Origin: Chersky-840 sp963811775
Lineage (GTDB): Bacteria; Actinomycetota; Acidimicrobiia; Acidimicrobiales; UBA8190
Assembly: GCA_963811775.1 (NCBI GenBank)
Contig: CAWESO010000010.1
Coordinates: 1 to 64,000 of the forward strand
Direction: 5' to 3'
DNA length: 64,000 bases
In this document: piece by piece, positions 43,844 to 54,025 of the stretch
How positions within the stretch are numbered: the stretch's first letter is position 1
How the letters are laid out: every line of letters starts with the position of its first letter
Program-made: the position numbers and the translations under genes
The notes under the pieces: model-generated
Told to the model about the DNA's origin: nothing
The model's database searches: none
What the model saw: only the letters and a program-made list of their open reading frames with translations

Positions 43844-46102
43844 ATGCCACGTCGTGAGAGGCAAGTGCACGCGGGCGCAGATCCGTCGGGAGCGCGGCAT
43901 GGCGCGAGACCCCGAGCCCGAACCACCTCCCTTCGTGCCAGGCGGGTTCGAGCGGTCATGGCACTTGTGGTCGTGATCGGCACCGGTCTGGTCATCGGCA
44001 TCCAACTGTCTCATTCGAACCGAACCCGGCCCAGGGCTCCCAAGGCTGTTCCGGTCGTCCACCCGGCCCGGCACGCAGTCCAGGCCTCCACGCCGGCGGT
44101 GGAATCGGGCCTCCTCCCTTGGCGGCTGGCGGCTCCCATCAGCCGCGTTGTCGTCCTCCCGGACTCAGGCACCCAGTTGGTCGCCATGGGCGGGCTCACC
44201 ACGGGTAACGCATCCTCGAGCGGGATCTACTCCCTGAACACCACGGATGGATCCTTGTCTCGGGTCGGCGCCCTGGGCGCGCCGGTACACGACGCCGCCG
44301 GTGCCGTCGTGGGGAGCCACGACGTGGTCTTCGGCGGAGGGGCCCCGAGCACCGTCGACACGGTGCAGGCGTTTGCCTCGACTCCGAGCGTCGGGGCCGT
44401 CGGATCGTCAAACGCAGTGGCCACCGTGGTGGGTTCACTTCCCGCGCCACGATCCGACGCGGCCGCGGTCACCGTGGGACCGACGACTTATCTCGTGGGT
44501 GGGTACGACGGAACCACGGCCGACGGGGCTGTCCTCGCCACCACGGACGGCCACACCTTTCGTTCCGTGGCGTCGCTCGCTGTCCCGGTTCGTTATCCCG
44601 CGGTGGCGGCGATCGGGGGGAAGATCTACGTGTTCGGCGGCCAGGCGATCGCCGGTGCCCAAGCCGGGGAGCCAACAAGCACCGTCCAGGCGATCGATCC
44701 CGCGCGCCACACGGTGTCGGTAGTCGGTCGACTCCCCGAGCCTTTGAGCGGTGCCGTTGCCGTCACCCTTGCCGGGCACATCTACGTGGTGGGGGGCGAG
44801 AGCACCACGACGCAGTCCTCGACCCCGGGGGTCGGGTCGACACAGATCGGAGCCAGTTCCTCCTCGAACCCCGGGGCCGGCAAGAGCGGAGCCATCACCG
44901 ACCGATACGTGACCGGGGCCGTCCCTGCTGCACATCTGTTGGCCTCGGTCGTGCCCGCAGCGACCAGCACGGCGTCCACCATCTGGGCCTTCGACGCCTC
45001 CTCTGCGCGATTCGAGTCGGCGGGGAGTCTGCAGGTCCCCGTGTCCCACTCCGGTGTCGCCGTGCTCGGCTCCACGGCGTGGCTGGTCGGCGGAGAATCC
45101 GACGGGACGCAGGTGAACACGGTGCAGATGCTCAGCCCCAACGCCGCGTTCGGGACCGCCGGGGCCCCCGGAGCAGGGTCTCCCTACTTCGGCGCCAAGC
45201 TCCTCGTCGCCGACCGGGGCAACAATCGCCTCCTCGTCCTGGACGCCACCATGAAGGTGCTGTGGATCTACCCGTCGGCTACTTCACCGTCGGACGCGCT
45301 CGACTTCTACTTCCCCGACGACGCCTTCTTCATCGACAAGGGCACGGCGATCATCTCGAACCAGGAACAGAACGAGACCATCGTCGAGATCGGGTACCCG
45401 TCGGGGAAGATCCTCTGGTCCTACGGTCATCCCAAACAGGTGGGCACCGCGCCCGGATATCTGCACGAGCCCGACGACGCCTATCTCCTCAAGAACGGGC
45501 AGATCAGCGTGGCTGATGCGCAGAACTGCCGAGTCCTCATCCTCAACCCCAACGGAACCGTCGCCAACCAGATCGGGACAACGGGCGTGTGCGTGCACAA
45601 TCCACCCGCGTCGATGGGATCCCCGAACGGTGACACACCGCTCGCCGACGGCAACCTCCTGGTGTCGGAGATCAACGGGTCCTGGGTGAGCGAATACACC
45701 CCGCAGGGCAAGCTGGTGTGGACCGTGCATCTCCCCATCAGCTACCCGTCCGACCCGCAGCAGATCGGGCCTGATCTCTACTTGATCGCTGACTATTCCA
45801 ATCCGGGCCAGATCCTCGAGTTCACCCGCGAGGGCCAGATCCTCTACCGCTACGACGTCGCCAGCGGTCCGGGCATGCTCGATCACCCGTCACTGACGGA
45901 GATGCTGCCCAGCGGAGTTCTCATGGCCAACGACGATTACCGCAATCGCATGGTGGCAATCGACCCCAAGACGGGGGCCCTCGTGTGGCAATACGGGATC
46001 AACGATCAAGCAGGTACGGCACCGGGCATGCTCAACACGCCTGACGGCTTTGACCTGCTCCGGCCCGACGGCACCACTCCCACCCACACCGCGACCGGCT
46101 GA
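43844..46102 (+). CDS. membrane-anchored Kelch/PQQ-type beta-propeller protein
   Basis: 752 residues from an ATG at 43844; an ATG at 43958 would drop the Arg-rich cytoplasmic leader. One signal anchor (ALVVVIGTGLVIGIQL), then a Pro-rich linker. A Kelch propeller follows at about 90-380 (repeated GGYDGTT, YVFGGQAI, VVGGES motifs). The C-terminal propeller (about 400-740, LLVADRGNNRLLVLD, GKILWSYGHPKQ, GALVWQYGINDQAG) is of the NHL/PQQ/arylsulfotransferase-like sort. It lies outside the membrane. Divergent from cytochrome b, so a redox partner role is a guess. Another frame (43761 on) reads Pro-Glu-rich up to the membrane helix, so a frameshift near 43960 cannot be excluded. Confidence 0.7.
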   Translation: MPRRERQVHAGADPSGARHGARPRARTTSLRARRVRAVMALVVVIGTGLVIGIQLSHSNRTRPRAPKAVPVVHPARHAVQASTPAVESGLLPWRLAAPISRVVVLPDSGTQLVAMGGLTTGNASSSGIYSLNTTDGSLSRVGALGAPVHDAAGAVVGSHDVVFGGGAPSTVDTVQAFASTPSVGAVGSSNAVATVVGSLPAPRSDAAAVTVGPTTYLVGGYDGTTADGAVLATTDGHTFRSVASLAVPVRYPAVAAIGGKIYVFGGQAIAGAQAGEPTSTVQAIDPARHTVSVVGRLPEPLSGAVAVTLAGHIYVVGGESTTTQSSTPGVGSTQIGASSSSNPGAGKSGAITDRYVTGAVPAAHLLASVVPAATSTASTIWAFDASSARFESAGSLQVPVSHSGVAVLGSTAWLVGGESDGTQVNTVQMLSPNAAFGTAGAPGAGSPYFGAKLLVADRGNNRLLVLDATMKVLWIYPSATSPSDALDFYFPDDAFFIDKGTAIISNQEQNETIVEIGYPSGKILWSYGHPKQVGTAPGYLHEPDDAYLLKNGQISVADAQNCRVLILNPNGTVANQIGTTGVCVHNPPASMGSPNGDTPLADGNLLVSEINGSWVSEYTPQGKLVWTVHLPISYPSDPQQIGPDLYLIADYSNPGQILEFTREGQILYRYDVASGPGMLDHPSLTEMLPSGVLMANDDYRNRMVAIDPKTGALVWQYGINDQAGTAPGMLNTPDGFDLLRPDGTTPTHTATG

Positions 46103-46236
46103 CTCGTCGCCCCGGACGGGGGAGCTCCAGACACGCGACGCCGACGGGGACCGTCGCCCCGAGCCATCGTCGCCGCGTCGAGACGGTGTCGGGCTCCCGT
46201 CGGGGGCGCTCGCTGGGGGGACAGACGGTCGATTTG

Positions 46237-46252
46237 CTGACACCGGCGTCAG
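46237..46252. promoter_or_regulatory. TetR-type palindromic operator, copy 2
   Basis: CTGACACCGGCGTCAG, a 16-bp palindrome with two mismatched pairs, 91 bases before the monooxygenase start. It agrees at 14 of 16 positions with the palindrome at 15205. A possible -10 (TAGCGT) lies 10 bases to its right at 46263-46268. Confidence 0.6.
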
Positions 46253-46342
46253 ATCCAACGGGTAGCGTTGGGGCATGTCTGGGGCCAGCCAAGGGCACTT
46301 TCTTCGCTGCGATGGGGACCGACGGCGGGGGCGAGCAGGGCC

Positions 46343-48141
<1,799 letters not shown>

Positions 48142-48145
<4 letters not shown>

Positions 48146-49800
48146 GCGGGCGTCAGCGGGTCGCGGTGGTGACCGGCGGCGGGGGAGGGATCGGGGCGGC
48201 CATCGCCGAGGAGCTCGGTCGAGGTGGCTGGTTCGTCGTCACCGTCGACCCCCTCGTGACCCTCGACGGCTCCGAGCGCCTCCCGGAACCGGAGGAGACC
48301 ACGGCCGGTCGTATCGTGGCGGCGGGCGGCTCGGCCCGGGCCTCGTCGGTGTCGGTGACCGACGGCGAGGCGCTGCGCACCCTGTTCCGGGAGCTGGTCG
48401 ACGAACACGGCGGCGTGGACGCCGTCGTGAACGTCGCCGGGATCACCAGGCAGTCCGGCTTCGCGCACGGCACCGAGGAAGACTGGCTGGCGCTGCTCAC
48501 CGTCCATCTCGGTGGCTATCTCAACGTGCTCCGTGCCGCGCTCCCGCTCATGGCCGCCGCCAGGTCCGGCTGCGTCCTCGGCGTCACGTCCGGGTCGGGG
48601 TGGCGGGCCGCCGATGCCGGCGGCTACAGCTGCGCCAAGCGGGCCGTCGCCTCGCTCACGTGGCAGCTGGGTCGGCTGGTGCCGTCGGGCGTCACCGTCA
48701 ACGCCATCTCGCCCATCGCCGCCACCCGGATGGTCGCCGCCGCCCTCGAACGCGCTCGTCGAGAGCGCCGGAAGTCCGGTGGCGGCGGTCTCTCGCTCAG
48801 TTCGATGCTGGGCCCGGAGGATCTCGGACCGCTGGGCGCCCATCTGGTCGGCGAGGGATTCCGGTGGTGCTCGGGGCAGGTCCTCTTCGCCGGTGGCTCG
48901 GAGGTCGCGGTCATCGACGAGCCCCGGCTCCTCGAAGTCCTCCGTACCGATGACGTCGTGTCCCTGGCCCAGGTGCTCGAGGCCGTTATCCCGCGCGCCT
49001 TCGCGCCGGCCGAGTCCAACCAGGCGAGCGACGGCGCCAGCAATCCCCGGTTCGGGCCGATCTTCGATGAGCCGGCGCAGGTCGAGCTCGCGTCGGCGAA
49101 CATCGGCACCTGCGTCGTCGTCACCGACCGAGCGCTGCTGGCCGAGTCGATCGCCACCGCGCTCGAGGCCCGGTCCGTGACGTGCCACCGAGTCGACGTT
49201 GCGAACGGCTTCGACGCCGCCGCCGCCGCACTGCGGACCGTGGTTGACAGGGCCGGGCCGGTCGACGCCATCGTCGTCGCGCCGGCTGGTCGTGCGCCGG
49301 CGCCCCCCGCCACCGACGGCTGGGAGCGGGTGCTCGCCGAGCACGACGCCATCGTCGAGGACATCCATTGCGACGCGGGCTGGGCCCGGGCCGCCGCCGA
49401 CTATGCCGCCGGCGCAGCCCGTGCCATCCGGCTGGTCACCCTGAGCGATGCGACCACGGCCGGAGGTCGCAGCCGGGCCCAGGCCTCGGCGCAGCTGGCG
49501 CGCGTCGCCGCCGCGACGACAGAAGGTCGCGTGAGCGCCTTCGCGGCGAGCCTCGAGGCTGCGGAGGAAGAGGCGCACCAATCCGCCGGCGAGCTCGTCG
49601 CCCATCTGCTCGGGCACCCCGATGCGAATGCTCTCGCCGGGGCCGAGCTGGTGATAGGAGCGGGGTGGCTCGGCCTTCGTCGCCACCCCCGCCCGAGCGC
49701 CAGCATCACCTACGGCGGACCTGCGGTTCCCGATTGGCTCGACGTCACCATCAAGGAGGTGGTCGGCGCCACCGGCTACCCGCCACGCGTGGAGGCCTGA
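48142..49800 (+). CDS. double SDR-domain protein
   Basis: 552 residues from the GTG overlapping the BVMO stop. The first SDR (1-270) is complete: VTGGGGGIGAAIAEELG (cofactor), VNVAGITRQSGFA, GVTSGSGW (Ser) and YSCAKRAV (catalytic Tyr-Lys). The second (about 310-540) has a recognisable Rossmann pattern (IGTCVVVTDRALLAESIATAL) but no clear YxxxK. It is thus an active dehydrogenase fused to an inactive or regulatory one. It probably makes the ketone used by the BVMO or oxidises its product. The stop overlaps the next ATG (TGATG). Confidence 0.9.
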
Positions 49801-50666
49801 TGACGGCCAAGCCGGAGCGAGTCGTCGACGCCCACGTCCACCTCTGGGACCCGGTCCGCACCGACTGGTACCCGTACCTGTCGCGGCCTCCGGAGGGTGG
49901 CCCGGGTGACTCGTCGAGGATGTTCCGCCGCTTCGACGCCGACATCTATCAGTCCGAGGCGGCGCGGTGGAACGTCGTGAAGTTCGTCAACGTCGCCGCC
50001 GCCACCGGGGGTCACTCGATCGAAGAGACCATCGAGCTCGACGGCAATGCGGCTGCCAGTGGCCGTCCCGACGCCATCATCGGCGGCCTCCCGCCCACCG
50101 ACACGGTGGCTGAGGCCATCGAGCTCATCGACAGGCAGATGGCTGCGTCGCGCTTCCGGGGGGTGCGACCCATGGGGGCGTTCGAAGGGCCACTGCCCCG
50201 TGCCGAGGTGCTCCATGCTCTTCGGGACCGCGACCTCCTCTTCGAGCTCATGAGCCACCCGGATCAACTCCGGGCCGCCGCCGCGCAGCTCGCCGACCTC
50301 CCCGATCTCGTGGTCGTGGTCGAGCACACCGGATGGCCGCGGTCGAACTCCGACGAGGAACGCCACCTGTGGCGGACCGGCATCGACGCGCTGGCCGACG
50401 TCGGGGACAACGTCCTGTGCAAGCTATCGGGCCTGGCCATGCCGTTCGGGTCCATGAGCGTCGACGCCCTGGCGCCGTGGCTCGAGTACGCCATCGAGGC
50501 CTTCGGTGTCGATCGCTGCATGTTCGCCAGCAACTTCCCCGTCGACGCCGTGTACGGCACCTTCGACGAGCTCTACACCACCTTCAGCACCGTCACCTCC
50601 GGCCTCGGCGCCCAGTCTCGTGACAACGTCTTTGCCGGGACCGCAGAGCGGGTCTACCGCTGCTGA
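49800..50666 (+). CDS. amidohydrolase (PDC hydrolase/lactonase-like)
   Basis: 288 residues, ATG overlapping the SDR stop. The metal-binding strand VVDAHVHLWDP heads a TIM barrel of the amidohydrolase_2 family, together with ELMSHPDQL, VVEHTGWPR and the final Asp block RCMFASNFPVDAVYG. These match fuconolactonase- and 2-pyrone-4,6-dicarboxylate-hydrolase-like enzymes, which open lactones. This fits as the third step after a Baeyer-Villiger enzyme, hydrolysing the lactone to a hydroxy acid. Cytosolic. Confidence 0.92.
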   Translation: MTAKPERVVDAHVHLWDPVRTDWYPYLSRPPEGGPGDSSRMFRRFDADIYQSEAARWNVVKFVNVAAATGGHSIEETIELDGNAAASGRPDAIIGGLPPTDTVAEAIELIDRQMAASRFRGVRPMGAFEGPLPRAEVLHALRDRDLLFELMSHPDQLRAAAAQLADLPDLVVVVEHTGWPRSNSDEERHLWRTGIDALADVGDNVLCKLSGLAMPFGSMSVDALAPWLEYAIEAFGVDRCMFASNFPVDAVYGTFDELYTTFSTVTSGLGAQSRDNVFAGTAERVYRC

Positions 50667-50847
50667 GCGGAGAGACGACCGGTTCGCCTTCCGCCCGACC
50701 ACGTTCCCGCACCTCGCCTGACGGTGCGCGGACCGCGGCCCCATACGGGCCGAGCCCGAAGCCCCCCGGCGGTGGACCGTTCGGGGAAGTTGGCCGCGGG
50801 GGCTTCGGAGCAGATTCGCCCGGGTGGCCCCGAGCCCGGAGCCACGC

Positions 50848-51922
50848 ATGCACGTCCGGGGCAGGGTGGACCGCCAGTTTCGCCATGGGCTGGCCGCACT
50901 TGTGGCAGATGCGGCGGTCGTGGCCGGCGGGTTGATCGCGACCGGGCCGGCCGTAGCCCAAGGTCGTTCGGCGACCCCCCGCTCGAACACGAGCACGTAC
51001 AACTTCAAGTCTCCTACCTCGGCGGCGGTGTCAGGCGGGGATCTGTTCGTCACCAACGGCGGGGGCAATTCCGTGACCGAGCTCTCTGCTTCCAGCGGTG
51101 CCTACATGACGACGATCTCGGCCAAGCGGTTCAAGTTCGGCCACCCGACCGCTATCACCAGCGCCGGCACCGACCTGTTCGTGACGAACGGCACGGGGAA
51201 CTCCGTCACGGAGTTCAGCCAGGCGGGGCTGAAGCACGTCCGCACCATTCGCCGCCCGAAGTACCACTTCGCCGACCCCGTCGCTCTGGCCCCGTACGGC
51301 CAGGACCTGTTCGTCCTCAACGGCGCGGGGTCGATCACGGAGATCGCCGACCGGACCGGAGCGTTGGTCGGCACGATCTCGGGCGCGGCGTTCGGCTTCC
51401 ACCATCCCACCGGCCTGGGCGTGGCCGGCGCGAACATCTTCGTCGCCAGTCCATCGAGCAATTCGGTCACCGTCGTCAACGCGAGAACCCGGGCGCTCGT
51501 GGCCGTCCTTGCCGGTTCGCCGTACTCCTTCGACGCCCCGACCGGGGTCGCGTTCGACGGGTCCAGCGTCTGGGTGACCAACCAGAACTCCGAGTCCGTC
51601 ACCGAGATCTCGGCCACCACACTGCAGGAAGTTGCACTGGGTGCAGAGCGACAACCTGCCCATGGTCGGCCCCATCACCTATGGCGACGGGTACATCTTC
51701 ACGGTGAGCCCTCCGGGGGCATCGCCCATGGTGAGCCAAGTCGTCCCGTCGTCGGCCACGGTCAGCTGGATGATGTGCAACACCAACGGGCCCTATCTCT
51801 TCAACAATCCCGAGGCTGCGGTCGTGTCCGGGGAGAACCTCTGGATCGTCAACGAGGGTGGCAACTCCCTCACGGAGATGGACACCGACTCGGGCGCGTT
51901 GATCAGGACCGTATTCAACTGA
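50848..51922 (+). pseudogene. secreted beta-propeller (YVTN/NHL-like), frameshifted
   Basis: Starts MHVRGRVDRQF with a signal-like hydrophobic stretch (AALVADAAVVAGGLIATGPAVA). About five repeats of 40-50 residues follow (GGDLFVTNGGGNSVTELS; GTDLFVTNGTGNSVTEFS; SSVWVTNQNSESVTEIS). After TTLQEV the frame slips at about 51640. The rest, LHWVQSDNLPMVGPITYGDG through ENLWIVNEGGNSLTEMDTDS to the stop at 51920-51922, lies in the next frame. One added base near GAAGTTG restores a last repeat. Extracellular; binding or sensing role unknown. Confidence 0.75.
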
Positions 51923-51986
51923 ACCGCGGTGGCGTCGCCGTTCTCGTCGATCGCTGACGCGGTCGACATCGGGTTACAGTTCCGGC

Positions 51987-52895
51987 GTGGCCCGTGACCC
52001 GCTGAGCACCGACGACGTCCAGGCTCTTCACGGGCGGCTGTCGAACTGGGGTCGGTGGGGCCCGGACGACCAAATCGGGACCCTCAACTTCATCACCGCC
52101 GAGGTGACCGCAGCCGCCGTATCCCTCGTGCGGTCGGGCCGAACGGTGTCGTGCGCCCGACCGCTGCCCACAAGGCCCGCTGCGGACAACATGAATCCGG
52201 TCGTGCACCACATGACCGGCACCGCCACCGAGGGCTACGGGGCCGACTATTTCGCCATAACGACCCACGGGTACGCCACCAGTCACATCGATGCCTTGTG
52301 CCACATCTTCCACGAGGGCGTGATGTACAACGGCTTCTCGTCTGACGCAGTGACCGCCCATGGCGCCACCAAGCTCGGCATCCACCACCTGCGATCCGGG
52401 ATCGTCACGCGGGGGGTCCTCCTCGACGTACCCCGGGGACGAGGCGTCGACGCCCTCGAGCCGGGCGAGCCCATCTTTCCCGAGGACCTCGAGGTGGCCG
52501 AGGCCGCGGCCGGGGTCAAGGTGCAGCGTGGTGACGCCCTGCTGGTGCGGACAGGCCGTTGGCGGTGGCGAGAGACCCATGGCCCGTGGTCGCCCAACAC
52601 GGGGATGGCGGGGCTGGACGCGTCCTGTCTGGCATGGCTACACGATCGCGAGATCGCCGTGCTCGGAAGCGACGGGGTCTCCGACGTCATGCCGTCGCGC
52701 GTCGACACGGTCCCGATGCCGATCCACACCGTGGCCATCGTGGCCATGGGAATCCACCTGCTCGACAACCTCGACCTCGACATGCTCGCCCTGGCGTGCA
52801 CGGCCGAGGGGCGCGGGGCGTTCCTCTTGACCGTCGCCCCCTTGGTCCTGAATCGAGGGACTGCGTCACCTGTGAACCCCATCGCCGTCCTGTAA
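51987..52895 (+). CDS. cyclase-family (kynurenine formamidase-like) hydrolase
   Basis: 302 residues from a GTG at 51987. The swivelling beta/alpha fold has the zinc motif TTHGYATSHIDALCHIFH (His-x-Asp and a His 4 residues on), the family's HxHxD/HIDxxxH signature. The N-terminus RLSNWGRWGPDDQIGTLNFI is typical of the cyclase family seen near monooxygenase clusters. It hydrolyses amides or lactones, or opens cyclic esters. It lies 1.3 kb downstream of the BVMO operon, so it may belong to the same catabolic set. Confidence 0.9.
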   Translation: MARDPLSTDDVQALHGRLSNWGRWGPDDQIGTLNFITAEVTAAAVSLVRSGRTVSCARPLPTRPAADNMNPVVHHMTGTATEGYGADYFAITTHGYATSHIDALCHIFHEGVMYNGFSSDAVTAHGATKLGIHHLRSGIVTRGVLLDVPRGRGVDALEPGEPIFPEDLEVAEAAAGVKVQRGDALLVRTGRWRWRETHGPWSPNTGMAGLDASCLAWLHDREIAVLGSDGVSDVMPSRVDTVPMPIHTVAIVAMGIHLLDNLDLDMLALACTAEGRGAFLLTVAPLVLNRGTASPVNPIAVL

Positions 52896-52920
52896 CCGCG
52901 CCGGCCGACCGCCGGGGCGG
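52896..52920. terminator. GC-rich stem-loop between convergent genes
   Basis: CCGCGCCGG and CCGGGGCGG pair with one mismatch across a 7-base loop in the 42-base gap between the cyclase and the minus-strand cupin. No T-run, so termination would need Rho or be weak. Confidence 0.35.
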
Positions 52921-52937
52921 GATGCGGTGGCGACGCC

Positions 52938-53372
52938 TCACACGGGGTCCATGCCGTGGCGTCGCATCAGCGCCAGCTCGGCGTCGCGGTCGGGTGGCTC
53001 GGGCGAGGCCCACAAGCGCTCCAGGTCCGCGAAGTAGCCGTCGAGAGCGGGCGCGTGGAGAACCAGCAGCCGGGCCGTGGCGGTGCCGGTGTTGCCGAAG
53101 GTGTGCGGCTCTCCGGCCGGCACGAGTACGAATGATCCGGGCGACCCCGCGAAGACCTCGTCGGCCACCCGAAATTCCACGAGCCCGTCCAGGACGAAGT
53201 ACGCCTCCTCGTTGCCGATGTGGCTGTGCGGAGGGGGCATGCGCCCCCCGGCGGGAAGCGTCCGTTCCATCAACGAGAAGCGGTCGTGCGTCGTCGACGC
53301 CGTGGCCTTGAAGAACATCTCGCTCCCACGCGCCTCACGTCGCAGTCCTTCACCACTCTCCCAGCGAATCAT
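52938..53372 (-). CDS. cupin-domain protein
   Basis: 144 residues from the ATG at 53372 (GGAGG 5 bases upstream; an in-frame GTG precedes). A single cupin barrel: motif 1 PPPHSHIGNEEAYFVLDG with two His and Glu, motif 2 PGSFVLVPAGEPHTFGN with the third His. The metal set is complete. These small cupins are often dioxygenases or isomerases of catabolic clusters. It faces the cyclase gene convergently. Confidence 0.9.
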   Translation of the reverse strand: MIRWESGEGLRREARGSEMFFKATASTTHDRFSLMERTLPAGGRMPPPHSHIGNEEAYFVLDGLVEFRVADEVFAGSPGSFVLVPAGEPHTFGNTGTATARLLVLHAPALDGYFADLERLWASPEPPDRDAELALMRRHGMDPV

Positions 53373-53549
53373 GGCCACCTCCGTCGGTCGGATGTCGAAA
53401 CCCAGACACTACGTGCGCCGCGGCGCGACGCACTGCCCGGACCCCGTTCGCCGGTGACCGCGACGGGCGGGTCCGGCGGCGGTCGAAGTCCGGCGCGACG
53501 GACCCCTTGCTCTGTTGCATCGGGTCGTGGCGTGGGCGAGACTCTCGGC

Positions 53550-53909
53550 ATGGAACCGATCGCCATTCACCACGTCTCTCTGAACGTTCCGGACGTCCGG
53601 GAGGGCATCGCCTTCTACACCGATGTGCTGGGCGGGACGTTGCGGGAAGATCGGCCGGACTTCGGCATCGCGGGGGCCTGGATCAACCTCGGCACCCAAC
53701 AGGTCCACCTGATCGAGGCCCCGGTTCCCCCCAACTACGGCCAGCACTTCGCGGTACGGGTCGGTGATCTCGACGCGGTGGTGGACGAGTTGCGTGCCAA
53801 GGGCCTCGAGGTCGGGGACCCCGTCGCCGTCGGTGCCAACCGCCAGACCTTCGTCAACGACCCGGCCGGCAACGCTGTCGAGCTCCACCAGGTGGGCGCG
53901 GTCGCCTGA
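53550..53909 (+). CDS. VOC-family protein (glyoxalase-like)
   Basis: 119 residues from ATG 53550. One VOC module with a complete metal set: IHHVSLNVPDVREGIAFYTDV (His), QQVHLIEAPVPPN (Glu), GQHFAVRVGDLDAVVDELR (His) and NDPAGNAVELHQ (Glu). Length is that of a single-domain dimer-forming VOC enzyme. Reaction unknown (isomerase, lyase, or thiol-transfer type). It sits before the GH31 gene and after the cupin in the opposite direction. Confidence 0.92.
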   Translation: MEPIAIHHVSLNVPDVREGIAFYTDVLGGTLREDRPDFGIAGAWINLGTQQVHLIEAPVPPNYGQHFAVRVGDLDAVVDELRAKGLEVGDPVAVGANRQTFVNDPAGNAVELHQVGAVA

Positions 53910-54025
53910 CGGCACACGGCCCGCATGGATGTGTCGCGGGTGGCGATGTCCGCCGACACGACGGAGACGCCGTTTGGTGGCGTGTCGGGGTCGCGCCGCG
54001 AAGACCCGGAGGTTAGAGTGCCGCC

